Below are positions 11,384 through 23,252 of a DNA stretch of 47,659 nucleotides, one piece after another; the first letter of the stretch is position 1, and the number at the start of each line of letters is the position of its first letter. Source of the DNA: Jaapia argillacea MUCL 33604 (Eukaryota > Basidiomycota > Agaricomycetes > Jaapiales > Jaapiaceae); the NCBI GenBank assembly GCA_000697665.1, contig KL197745.1, positions 174,665-222,323 of the forward strand, in the 5' to 3' direction. A model generated the notes under the pieces. It did not search any database and had not been told where the DNA came from. It saw nothing but the letters and a program-made list of their open reading frames with translations. A program made the position numbers and the translations under genes.

Positions 11384-11827
11384 CTGTCTACCCATTTCCT
11401 TTCCTCTGTGGCATTATAGCGACTTTGGATGCGAGATGGTAATGCAATTGAACGAATGTGTAAGCGCTAAAATACAGCGTAATATGAAAGCAACAAAGCG
11501 ACTACAACGAGTGGGTCGTAGAAACGGTAACATATCTACTAATCTAGAGTTGGTAAATTAGCGGCGTCGTATATTGAACGCCTATTATTGAATAATCGAA
11601 GAGGTGATTATAACGTGTAGAAGGAGTATAAGTTAGGAATAAAAAGACAGCGAGTGAGAGGATCAGAGAGAGACTGAGGTCGAAAAGAACGAAGGCAGAA
11701 TTATCATGCGTATCAATAGTGTATTTTCGTGAGCTAGGCGTGGAAGTTGTTCATGGCGTGCGCGAAAGGAATAGGGTCGTCTGGGCTCGGCCTCGGATTA
11801 AAACGTAGGAAATAGGCGTAAAAAAAA
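11384..11827. other. convergent 3' flanks
   Basis: Lies between the stop codons of the converging RING and homeodomain genes. It is AT-richer than its neighbours (around 11440-11660) and holds no recognisable gene; it is expected to carry both 3' UTRs and polyadenylation signals. Confidence 0.4.
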
Positions 11828-13683
11828 TTATTCGTGGGAGGGATCGTCCTCAGTGTCTCTCCGAGGAGGTGGACGAGAAGGTTGTCGGGCGGGATGTTCG
11901 TGGGTCTCCGCAGAGGATCGGACTGGGTCGTACCGACGTGAACGTGTATGGGTGGGTGAACTTGATGTACCCGGCCGACTCGTTCTCATCTCAGGGACCC
12001 CTGTCCCTGGACGAGATGATAACCTTCCGTATATGTCGGACATTGATAATCTACCCGCAGACGACGATGATGTTGATGGGCGGGGAAAGGACGACGTGGA
12101 AGACGTACTAGGTCGAGAGAGAGGGGAGAAAGCAGTCGGATCCCACATTGGCTGGGGCTGAAGGGTAAAAGGTGGGGGGATGGTTGTCGAATAGCGGGAC
12201 GGTTGGTCGGGGAGTTGATGAGCGAATGGCGAATCAGAGTAGAGGGATGGTAGTAACTGCTGCGGATAATCGTATGTACTAGCGGGATGTGGCGCAGACC
12301 CCGGGGGCCTTCCGCCCCTAGACGATGAATAACGAGCACTGGTCCCAGGGAGGGAAGAGCTCCCGCTACTAGATGGTGGAGGTAGAATAAGCGGAGGGAG
12401 GGTCAGAGAGTGATCAAAGGACGATGGAGGAGGTCCCGCTGGACGTCTCCCTGGCGCCCGCGTCACTAACGGCGCCATAGCATGCATCTCTACGAAAGCA
12501 CCTGGTTGGTCCAAGTAGGGCGACATGTCGTGTAGAATACGCCCTTCCGCGGAGTGTTGCGAGTGAAAACCCAAAGGTCGAGTTCTCGGGGATGTCGGTG
12601 AAGGATATGCAGTGGATCCAGGCATACCGGGACCCGACAACTGACTGCTTGACCCAGCTGAAATGAAGGACTCGGAGCCAGAAGGACGAGACGGATCGTA
12701 ACGCTCAGCAAGCTGTCTCGATGAACTACTCGGTCCGGCTTCGATCGGGGAGAGACCTTCGTAACCAGGACCAACCTGGGACGAACTAGAATATTGACCC
12801 GCACTCGGGGGTGCATTGGGAAACGGGCCATATTGAGGTGGACGGGTAAGTGGAGCTCCACCTTGGCTGCGGGGCCGCTTGGCTTTTTGCCGTTGATTCT
12901 GTAGAATGGAAAGACACATAAACCATTAACGACGATTTTGACTCATTTGTAATTGTGACTTGCCTGGAACCAGATCTTTGGATTTTCACGATCAGCACGA
13001 GGAGAACATAGCACATGGAAAAGTCTAACTTACCTGCACTTTACGGGCACTCAACCCAATCTGCCGACCTACATCCTCACGCATGGCTGTAGTCGGAAAC
13101 CGAGACTGACACTCCGGTGAGCGGCATGATGACATGTAAGATTGTAAGTAAATACCTGAGCAAGAAGGGCATGTAACACAGCGGCTTGGTGGGGCGTAGT
13201 AAGCGTCCTCGTTCGCTTTTTCTTGGGAACAGGGGCTCTGGTAGTGGAAGTAGAGGGTTCCGCCTGTTCGCCGTGACCTCCCTCCATCTCCGTGTCCGCC
13301 ATATCTCCTTGCGAAGATGATCCCGACGAGCTCTCTTCTCGGATCTCCTCCGGGCTCTCTTCAGCCTCATTTCGTCTCATTCTTTTTGATCGTCTAGGAG
13401 ATGGTGATCCCCCCTCCAAAGGACGTGTACGTGTGGCACGCCTCCCAATCGAAGGGGAGGGTAAATTTTCGGGTAGTGTAGATTGACTAGTAGATTGTAA
13501 TGGTGGTGATGGGGGTCGTGTGCGCCCTGAAGGGGAATGTTCAAATGCAACAGTCTCGTGTATCTGATGTCGTGAAGGTGTGAGTGGCTCCAATGAAAGT
13601 GTTGGTGGTGCAGAAGTCGTGGGCGGCGGATTAGATGGGGAACGAGGATTAGGGATCGGAGTCGGTGGGTGCGAACCGGACAT
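11828..13683 (-). CDS. homeodomain transcription factor with a 12-nt microexon
   Basis: Probable nuclear DNA-binding regulator of 560 aa. Exons: 13683-13156, 13105-13034, 12975-12964 (12 nt), 12898-11828. The homeodomain spans about residues 153-212 and is split over all four exons: KKRTRTLTTPHQAAVLHAL, then SRFPTTAMREDVGRQIGL, then IWFQ on the microexon, then NQRQKAKRPR. Recognition helix residues Trp48, Phe49, Gln50, Asn51 and Arg53 are all present, so this is a Q50 type. Intron 3 (12963-12899) has a GC donor (GCAAGT) instead of GT. The N-terminus and the 340-residue tail are rich in Ser, Pro and Gly and probably disordered. Homeodomain proteins of this kind control mushroom development in some Agaricomycetes (Hom1/Hom2 type); assignment to one of them is not possible from sequence alone. 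Confidence 0.88.
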
Positions 13684-16335
13684 CCAGTCAAAGGTAAGTA
13701 TGAGCAGGAATTGAAGGAATACAGCAAAAGATTAGTCGTAAAGGCTGCCACAGAGCATTTAGTTTGCACACGCCGGTAAATGAAGAGAAAGAATGTGGGG
13801 GTAAACAACCAGGAAACACGAACTTGCTTTGTGCATCGAGCGAAGCGCAACCAGTTATCCGGGAGAAGTCGACCAGGCCTCGACAAAGGAATCACCACCG
13901 ACCGTCGCGAGTGGATTCTTTTGAGCTTAACGGCAGCCAGCGAACAGTTTCTGGGAAACCATATCGGATACCATCACCCCTTCGCTTAAATCACTTTACC
14001 GTTATTGTGGTCGTTGGGCGACCAAATTACCTGCGTATCCCCGAGCGACGTGACGCCAAAGTCTAGGTGTCGTTGCCATTAGAAGGTCCCCCACTCCGAG
14101 ATATCTCAAGGCGCTAAGCAACGGTTCGGACAGCTGTGGCGTATATCGCTAAATAGAGCTTCGCGTGGTAGCAACGAGATGTCACTCGACAATCAGGGGG
14201 CGCAACTGCCATGCGACGCCATCTAATTCCAACTCCGCTCTCCCAGCGCAGGCAGATATGTCTACTTTGGTAACACTCCTGTTGGGGGAGAACTGGACAA
14301 AAAAAAACCTGGACGTTCCATCAACTTTATTCGAGCTCAAAAAAGGATCGCACAGTCCCCTTGAAACGGAACGCATATCCGGGGCTTCAAGACCATCCGC
14401 GCGCCAGAATCCTGAACCCTCGATCTAGATTTCTGCGATCAATTTCTTCTTAACTTCTTGAGTTTTGACAGCGAAGCCAAGATTTAAATGGCCGATATGG
14501 TCAGACAGCATCGACAGGAACAATTGTCGGAAGCCTCGCCGATCCATCTCATCCAGTGAGAACTCTCGCTCAATTACTTTGCACAATGAAGCTTTAATGA
14601 ACCACAATTAACCCACCGCAGCTCAAGTAGGTTGCTCGGGAACGCACGACCTCTCGAGGGCAACGAACACACGTCTTGCCACCCAGATGACGTCGGCATC
14701 ATCAACCGTTGTCGAGGGACAGCATACGAACAGCAAAATTACGGTATCGTTGTAACTGATGGTGGATCCCACCGGGCACAATCCGAGGGAAATATCGGGG
14801 GCCGCCACCGCATCCTTACACTTCCGGGGGTGTGCATAGCCATCGAGTCCAATCATCGTGCCCCGGAACGATTTGGGTCCTCCCATGCGCAATTGCGTCC
14901 AAAGGGATGGCCGATCGGACGCCACACCATATGAATGAAGTGACACGACGTGAACCATAAATGAGATTGCGAAAGATAGGGAAAATCCGAGTAGCCTTGT
15001 GACTACTCTTGGTCGGCAATGAAAACTGGGGGGCACGCAAGATGATGGTCACCTAGCGTATCGTCAATGCGACCGGACGGAACCGTGACGTAGGGTACTG
15101 CGTCGTCCAATACCTCGAGGCAATATATTATGCAGTGGTGGATGTTGGAGGGGTCGTGCAGCGGATGATGATGCGGGAGCCAATGTCATGGTTCTGGGTA
15201 CAACGGGATCGGGGGAAGTTCCGGGGATAGTTAGTCGTGACGTTCGTAGGTGTTACAGATTGATTCGGTGACGGAATATCAAGGCACTGGGATCCATACG
15301 AGAAGGGTTGAGAGTACTAGGTTGGCTGCACAGTCGCACAAGGAAAACAACTTGGTTGGCAAAGAAGCGTCCTAACGTGAGGGTGAGCACTACTGCGGGA
15401 AAAGTAACTCCAGAAATGGGTGATGCTTCACGCGAGAACAGCGGAGATGATCATGCTTTCTCAGAAGGTTTGAACCCTCACTGCATTCTGTTAGCTTCCA
15501 AAACGCATCTCACGAGGTGGGAGGATGACATCAAAAGCCCATACACAGCTTGCACGGAAATGCAAATTCCAAGATGTTAGCGGCAGGTGGCGATTGGGGA
15601 CGTGGTCGACCGAGCTCCGGGCGAAAGTAAAGAAGAAGCCAGAGACAATAAGGCGGTAAAGAACTCACGGCTAGCCCACGATCGGTACGCATCATAATCC
15701 CGGAGACTTCTTAGGTACCTTTCTGGGGAGGGACAGAAGCCAGAAACCAAGTAGCTCCGTGTGTGCCTCCAACGATGTTGGTTGCTAAAGCAGTTACTCA
15801 CTCTCAATCAATTCCATGGTTGCGGATATAGACTAGGAGATTGTTGTCAACCAAGAGACGCCTTCAGGGCGGTGTTCCGGGATACCCGATAGATGCGCAG
15901 AGGAAGATATCGGAAAACAAACCAAAGAACCTGAACTGGCGTTTAGGCGCGTTTACTCCGCTGAAACGCGAGTCCTTGATTGGTTGACTGAGCCCCTTCG
16001 TCGGGAGCATGAGTACACCGGCGCCAATGTATGTTGAAACTTGAAAATCACTGCAGGGTTGGTGAACAAGAGAAGTCAATCCGAGCAAATTTGACAGAGC
16101 AGGATAACGGGTAGGACAGGAGCCGTCGGACTTCTCTCCCATCCCTGCCATCCCTAGAAAATCCTCGAGAAAGGGTAGAGACATGGACAAACATCGAGAA
16201 TCAGAAAGCAGCCGCCGACCAGGGACAGAAGAACGCGAAGTTGTTTGGTTGATCTAAAGTTGGCAAATGCCGTGTGACTTTGGGGTGACAACCGGTCACG
16301 GACTCTTTGCCGACCTTGACATCTATGATCTGAAG
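13684..16335. other. 2.65-kb divergent gap without a recognisable gene
   Basis: Lies between the homeodomain gene (reading left) and the bromodomain gene (reading right). Open frames here are short (137 codons at most), show no domain, and lack convincing exon chains. I saw no tRNA-like fold, transposase motif or tandem repeat. An in-frame ATG at 16267 could extend the bromodomain protein by 23 residues. A long shared promoter or a non-coding transcript remains possible. Confidence 0.45.
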
Positions 16336-19300
16336 ATGAGCTACAGCAGCTCCGACGCAATCTATCCTCATGACAACTCCTTCCAACAGTCTCAATCTTT
16401 ACCTGAAAACATTCCGTCTACCTCTGGCTCTGGTCTCAAGCTTGTTCTTCCCCCTCTAAAGTTTGTGAAGGGAAAGAAGGGAAAGAAGTCCAAAGGCCAG
16501 GCTTTCGCCCAGGATGAGGGTATCAGGAAGATTCCGAGGCCCCCCAAGTTGAAGCCGCTCAGAGAAGTCCTCTCTAAGCTCATTACTCAGATCAAAAAGT
16601 GAGTAGCAACGACTACCGATGGCTCTGTCACCACTACCCCAACCAACAAAATTAACACAGGAAGGATGACTACGCATTCTTCCTCAAACCAGTCGACGTA
16701 TCCCAAGTCTCTGGATACACGGAATTAATCAAACACCCTATGGACTTGGGCACCATGACTGAGAAAGTTGCCAAAGGGAGATATCGCTCTCTTGAAGAAT
16801 TCGCGGTATGTTGACTTGACCCTTGGCTATTCATGCTCTGTTTTCTTCAGGGAGCGTCACGCGACAAAACACATGTTCGTGTCTTCGACGCTCCGACTTC
16901 TCTATTCTGGGGCTGCATAGCCCTGGGCCGAACCATCGCATTGCCATTTCGTCCGGCTCGTGAAAGCCGCTTTCCCCCTCCGTTCTGAAAACGGGGGGGC
17001 CTTCATTCCTTTGACTATAACATTGCCGTCTGCTCAAAATATCCGACGGGAAAGGCGTGCCCCACCCCTCGTGTTCGGTGATCACATTTCCGAGGTCCAA
17101 TTGTTAGTTCCTATCAATGGCTCGTTATCACTTATACTTCCCTCTGGTCATTTGGTCGGTTGGCTTCTTTTACGCCACCATCGCTACCAAATCCAAACAT
17201 CATAGCGGTTCCGATATGATATCGATTCCTTCTCGCGGTCCGCATGGGAGGCGGTGCGGTCTCTCTTTTCTCCTAGTCTTTTCACCCTTTCACATTAGTC
17301 CGCTCATATTCGTTCTGTTGAAATTCGAAAGTTGGTTCTTGAACCTGCTTTATTAAAATTTCCCTTGCTGCAGCGGCGTGTCAGCTGATGCCTCATGATG
17401 CTCAGGGATGCGACGAGTGGCGTATCCTATTGGTGGAGCTTGATAGCTGTTCTCTCATCGTAACTCTTCCCTTACCACTTTCCTTTTTCTCTTCGCCGTA
17501 CAAAGTTTTCTTGAGGGCTCGAGTCTAACGGCCCCCTTTCGTCTTCACTAGTCCGATTTTCACCTCGTCACTTCCAATGCCAAGCTCTTCAACCCTCCCG
17601 GAACGATCTACTACACCGAAGCCGAGCGTATCCAAGCATGGGGTGACGAGCACATCCAAAAGGCAGCGGCTACTGTGATAGAATTCGAAACAGATTGGAA
17701 TATCGATATCGAGAGGGAAGACTCTGAACAGCCCGAGGATCAAGCACGAGGTCGAGATGGTACGCCATCCTTAGGGATCGACGGTGGATCTGCTAGGTCT
17801 CCCTCCGTTGTCTCCAATCAGGCTCTACCGTCGGGGTCAGGGAGAAGGCAAGGTCGAGCTCAAGCTACCACCAAGAAAGGAGCGGCTCCAACTGCACCTG
17901 GGACGATCTCGGAGAGTATCGACGCTGAAGGACACTTACCTGGATCTCACGATGGCTTGGGAGCCTTCCCGTACGGCTCTGACTTTGCTCGGCTCATGTT
18001 GGCGTTGAAATTGAAAGGTATTTGGATTTTGCCAACACCGTGTATTGCTCCCCGCTCAATTTTTTGATATGCGGTAGGGAAACGCAAGCGTACAAAGAAA
18101 GAACGGCTTAAACTAGAGAAGGGCGGTCCGCCGTACGCGACGGACGGCAGTCTCGATTACGCAGAACGTGAGTTGATGCTTTTAATGGAGCGACACCTAT
18201 TGATTGCGATTTTGTTCTCTATCTTTATTTGTCTGGTCTGGATGCCTTGCAGTCGACGAACCGTTCTCCGCTTTTTCTGTTTTGGTCCCTGAACCACTCG
18301 CACGCCCGCAACTGACACCTTTGACTCCCCTTCACGTACCGACCAATGCGTCGGAAACACCGCTACCGGCTCCCGTGAATGTCCCCGTCGATCATCCCCT
18401 TCCAGATTCTCCGAGCCACCTTGCTAAACCCGCGCCATCATCCAAGCGGAGACACTGGTCCATCATCCGTAATGCCCCATCTCGAGGGAAAGGCAAAGAG
18501 AAGGACGAGGATGTTGAACAGGAAGTCGACGCATGGAAAGCTCCTCGTGATGCGCACACACTTGATTTCGGCCCCTACGCCACTTTTATGGGTAAGTTGG
18601 CTGAAGAGATGCGGGAAAGGCATGGGAGAGATCCAGAACTCGGGACTGAAGAGGCCTTATTCACCGCTATTCGCGAGAGTGTCCAGATCACTCCTCCCCC
18701 CTCCGAACCCGATGGTGATCCTGAGTATTGGAGTGAGGAAAGAGCGACCGAGGCTGAAGAGTACATCCGAGACGTCGTCTACGGAGGCGTAGATGGATTT
18801 GCGTATGTTAGGAGCCTCGCAGAATTTGTGAGCCGTGAAGGATTGGAGGTGAGCACCATCGTCGCCATATCGCTACTCATTCCAACCTCAGTGGCTTTGC
18901 AGGAATTGCCAAGCGGAGACGGCTCATACTCTGGTCTTGGAATGCCGCTTTCTCAATACGTTGAACACGCTATCGTTGACCCGCTCACCGGTGGTCGCCA
19001 TCACATTCTCGTCGAGGCTGCGAGGCAACTCAAGCGAGGTGTCACTCCTTACAGCGATCCTGACGTTACGTCCCAGATCAACCTATCCCTACATACGTAC
19101 CCGACAGCCTCATACCTTCTCTCCATCGCTCGTTCTCCCATCGATATGGCCCCTCTCATCCACGCCCCTTCTGAGCTGTTTCAGGCTGAGAGTGAGTGGG
19201 TCGGTGGTGAATATATGGAGAAGCAGAGAGTCGAGGCTGAAGCCGAGAGGGAGAGAAAGCTCGTCGAGGAGAAGGACGGAGCTGCTGAATATCTGGCCTT

Positions 19301-19589
19301 TGCGATTCAGAGTCACAATCAAGCATTGGCAGCTGGGAAAGGTGAAGTTCAAGAAGGACCAGACGTCTTCGAACACTCGCTTGACTACTCCAAGAATACC
19401 TTACTGGACTTGGTGAACGGTGACCAGGTGATGAAAGCTGAAGGAGACGGAGAGGATGCGGTCACTAGGAAGTTGCGGTTTACTTTGTTGGCGTTGGCAA
19501 AGAGGGCCCCGTTGGATAAGATCGCGAGGTTACCAGCTGACTTAGTACCACCACACCTTCGAAACGTGGTTCCAACAATCGGTTATTAA
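16336..19589 (+). CDS. BRD7/BRD9-like bromodomain protein
   Basis: Predicted chromatin reader of 748 aa that binds acetyl-lysine, resembling BRD7/BRD9 of SWI/SNF-type remodellers. Introns: 16599-16660, 16806-17551 (746 nt, far longer than any other here), 18018-18077, 18168-18252 and 18849-18902. The bromodomain runs from about residue 76: LREVLSKLITQIKK, DDYAFFLKPVD (92-100), PMDLGTM (114-120), and NAKLFN (145-150) with the acetyl-lysine-contacting Asn150. Downstream are a basic GKRKRTKKERLK patch and a conserved-looking region containing DFGPYATFMGKLAEEM. The last intron is 54 nt, a multiple of three with no stop, so retention would add 18 hydrophobic residues. I chose the Met at 16336; 16267 is an in-frame alternative. 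The stop is only 21 bases from the converging F-box pseudogene. Confidence 0.85.
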
Positions 19590-19610
19590 CATGCGTACCC
19601 ACCATCTTAC

Positions 19611-21224
19611 CTACACTGTAGCTACCATCAGGTTCGTATCTCGACCGCTTATGAATACAGTAACCTCTGAAGGAGAACCCCCAGGACCGTATGGGAAGAG
19701 TCGATCGAGTATACTCTGCCACTCCTGCCCACGACTGAACTCGACAGCTGTTTCTTGCACCATCTGGCGAAAGGCGTTAGAGTCGAGTGTCTTCCGCTCG
19801 AAGCCCCTATCAAGAATTCTACCGCCCCCCATCGCAAGCTCGCCAAGGGATAAGGACGACAATGCCTGACAATGCACGGCAAATAACAACCAGTGTAGAA
19901 AGGAGAAGCGGATTCGAGGGAAAGTGAGCGCGAGAGTGTGGACATTTGGCCAGGCCGCAAACATCCTGGAAATTTGCTCGTTAGTGAAAACTGCGTCTGG
20001 TGACTCCTTTTGGCACTCCAGGCGGAATTCGAGTCTGCACAAGTTCCGAAGGAGGAGGAGGGGTTCGATGAGTGACTCGGCGAGCAGCTTCGGATCCACA
20101 ATCGTCCCCTCCAGATCACATTCCGCGATGACATCGAGGATCTGGAGGGAAGCGGCGAACTTTGGCAGAGCCGCTACGAAGGGCAACAGCCCTCTCCAAT
20201 CCCCACTGGTAGCTTCGATCCTACATTCTCGAAAAGAGGGACTAGATATCTTCTGGAGTACACCAGCGACTCCTTCACCGTTCCCACAGAAGATGAAGAG
20301 GTATCGAAGGGAAGGGAATCCGATAGGGATTTCGGCTGGGTTGTACCCATAGATGTCGACATAGCATAAGGCCAGAAACTCTAGAGTCTCCAGGGAAGCG
20401 ATAGCGATCAATGTGGTCGAATTCACGGCGAGGGTTGACCCGCGGTCTACTTGGAGAGACAAAGAGTGCAGATGCCTGTAATTCCCAAGGACGAGAAAGC
20501 GGCGTCTCTCATGGATTCGCCGAGGGCGAGTGTCTCAAGGGAAGGACATTTTGAGGGTAGAGCATCTAGAAATGTCTGGAGAATTTCGTCTTCCCGTGGA
20601 AGTTGGAGACTAAAAGGTGCGTGAGTGCTGAGGTCGATCTCACGAAGGGAACTTGTGATGAAGGGGAGGGTCTCCAAAACAAATTCGCCTTCGATACACA
20701 TAACCGGATGGCCAATGGCATGCATTTCGTGGCTCCATTCCAAGGAACGGAGTGCAGGGAGTAACGGGCCTGCCCTATATTTGGGAATTTCCTTGAAGAT
20801 GCTGCAGTCGACGGAACCGTCGTGGGCATAATTTAAGCGTCGTACACGGTGTGCATAGAAGTCGAATCGAGTCCAATCTTCATCTACGATTGGTCGTGAA
20901 ATGTCCCAAACATAGAAAGGATTCTCGAACATATGTCAAAGAAACAGAACGATTAATAATCGTACTCACGTATGATCACACTACCCATTTTTGCTCTCTT
21001 TCAATTCCTCGCTTTCTCAGCGCAGGGATCAGATCGAGGAGGCAGTCCATATCGAGGATCTCCTCCCAGAGGATATCGAAAGCTGGTTCGGACACGGCGA
21101 GGCATGTACGACCAAACGCTGCGAGGTCACGCCAGCATCCACCAGCCTTCAAAAGACAGATTTCGGAACATATTTCGCTAATAAACAGAGTTCGCGAGGA
21201 TATGTCCATAACTGAGCGGTCCAT
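19611..21224 (-). pseudogene. broken F-box/LRR-like gene (tandem copy A)
   Basis: A decayed copy of the intact gene at 21400-22987. Exon 1 starts at 21224 (MDRSVMDISSRTLF) and matches its neighbour closely, but a CGA codon of the intact copy is TGA here (20978-20976), two codons before the shared splice donor. In the second exon, around 20466-20490, one base is missing relative to the intact copy, shifting the frame into a TAG at 20449-20447. The remaining C-terminal part (20462-19611) then continues in another frame with clear similarity (IPIGFPSLRYLFIF, DVIAECDLEGTIVDPK, ILDRLF). A GTAGTG donor upstream of the TGA could rescue the first lesion but not the second. Two independent lesions in otherwise well-preserved sequence suggest recent loss. 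Confidence 0.8.
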
Positions 21225-21399
21225 AAAGTTGGAAAAAAAATTTGAACGCGGTCAAAGGGAGGCAAAAGACAGATACCATGCTAGTAGGACCTGCCGTTTT
21301 TGGTCTTTCGCAAATTCTTTCTTCGTGTATCAACGTGCTTCACCATTTTACTTAAACTCTGGTAAGTGATGCATCCAGTATGACTTTGCCACATCCCTA

Positions 21400-22987
21400 T
21401 TAGTCGTGACGGCGAATTAATACAGTAAACAGTGCTGGAGAAACCCCTTTGGTGAAGAGTCGATCTAGGATACCCTCGAACACCTGCCCATAGTTTAACT
21501 GGGCTGCAGTTGCTTGAATGAGCTGGCGCAAGGTACCAGAGGTAAATACCATCCGCTGGAAGCGTCCCTCCAGAGTTCGATTGCCTTCCATCGCGATTTC
21601 GCCAAGAAACAAGGATGACAACACCTCACAGCGCCGGGCAAATAACAACCAGTGCAGGAGGGAGAACCGGATTCGAGGAAAAGTGAGGTCGAGGGTATGG
21701 GCATCTGGCCAAGCCGTAGACATCCTGAAAATCTGCTCGTCGGTGAAAACCGAGGTGGGGAACTCCCCTTCTTCACTTTCCAGATTCCACACAAGGGTGT
21801 TCAAGTTCCGAAGGAGTAGCGGATCGATGAGTGACTCGGCAAGCTCCTTCGGGTCGACTATCGTCGCCTCCAGATCACATTTCGCCATGACGTCGAGGGT
21901 CTGGAACGAAGAGGCGAACTTCGGCAGCGCTGCTACGAACAGTAACAGTCCTCTACATTCGTCGCTCATAGCTTCAACCCTAAGTTCTCGAAAAGAGGGA
22001 CTGGATATCTTCTCGAGCACACCGACGACACCTTCACCAGTACCACCGAAAATGGAGAGGGAGCGAAGGGAAGGGAAGCCAATAGGTATTGAGCCTGGGT
22101 CGAATTCACTGATGTGGACATGCCATAACGACAGAGACTCTAGGGTCTCCAGCGAGGAGACCGCTATTAATGTGGTCGAATCCACGGCGGTGCCTGAACG
22201 GCGATCTACTTTAAGAGACAAAGTTTTCAGGTTCCTGAAACTGCCCAACGATGACAGGGGAGCCTCTGTCATGGATCCGAAGAGGGAGAGTGTCTCGAGG
22301 GAGGGACACTTTGAGGGCAAAGCATCGAGAAATGCTTGGAGAACTTCGTCTTCTCGTTGAAATTGAATTGTGTAATAGGCGTGGGTGCTGAGTTGAATTT
22401 CACGAAGTGAGCTTGTGATGAAGGGAAGGGTCTCCGAAACAAATTCGCCTCCGATGAACTGGTGCGGATGATCAATGCCACGCCCTATGTGGCTCCATTT
22501 CAAGGAACGGAGCGCAGGGAGCAACGGGCCTGCCCTATATTTGAGAAGTTCCTTGAAGACGCTGCAGTCGACGGAGCCGTTGTGGGGATAATTTAGGTGT
22601 CGTACGCGGCGTGCATAGAAGTCGAATCGAGTCCAATCTTCATCTACGATGGGCCGTGAAATATCCTGAACATAGAAAGGATTCTCCGACATATGTCAAA
22701 CGAACAGAACGATTGACAATCGCACTCACGTATGATCGCACTGCAAAGATTTCCTCTCTTGCAATAAATCGCCTTCTCAGTGCAGGGATCAAATCGAGGA
22801 GGCAGTCCATATCGAGGATCTCCAGCCAGAGGATGTCGAAAGCTGGTTCGGACACTGCGAGGCATGTCCGACCAAACGCTGCTAGGTCGCGCCAACACCC
22901 ACCAGCCTTCAAAAGAAGACAGATTTCGGAACATATTTCGCTAATAAACAGTGCTCGCGAGCAGACACCCATAACTGAGGGATCCAT
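21400..22987 (-). CDS. F-box/LRR-like protein (tandem copy B, intact)
   Basis: Two exons (22987-22730 and 22683-21400) with a 46-nt intron give 513 aa. The N-terminal exon is an F-box-like segment (FISEICSEICLLLKAGG, CWRDLAAFGRTCLAV, EPAFDILW) and the second exon carries leucine-rich repeat-like sequence (SLETLSLFGSM, FRNLKTLSLKV, SLETLESLSLWHV, FPSLRSLSIFGG). This is the layout of the large F-box families of mushroom-forming fungi, which are thought to be substrate adaptors of SCF ubiquitin ligases. The conserved DISRPIVDEDWTRFDFYA at the start of exon 2 is the usual linker in that family. The target is unknown. The gene lies head-to-tail behind its broken copy and divergent to the ankyrin gene. 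Confidence 0.8.
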
Positions 22988-23252
22988 GGAGTTGTAAAGA
23001 AAAGTTGAACGAGGCCAGAGGGAGAGACCGTTGGACCTACCATTTTTGGTTTTTGGCAAATTCTTTCTTCGTGGGTTCTGTTCTCCCAACATTACACATG
23101 CGTACACATCATCAAGTTCCAAACTTACATCTGCCTCCCTCTGGATGAGAGCTTTGGCAGCCAGTTTCAGAGTTCTCACATCGAGGGCGTATCGTAACGG
23201 AGGAATCCCAGTCAGACTACCCACCCGATATCTTGGAGGCAGGCAAATCAGT
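22988..23252. promoter_or_regulatory. compact divergent promoter, F-box and ankyrin genes
   Basis: Only 265 bases separate the start codons of the minus-strand F-box gene and the plus-strand ankyrin gene, so both promoters must lie here or overlap the first exons. No clear TATA box was seen. Confidence 0.4.

Noticed and set aside
14623-15036. 137-codon minus-strand frame in the homeodomain-bromodomain gap
   Set aside because: No recognisable domain, no splice chain and no similarity to other genes in the window.
17370-17420. C/D snoRNA-like GATG/CTGA boxes in the long intron
   Set aside because: No RTGATGA box with a properly spaced CTGA and terminal stem could be assembled.
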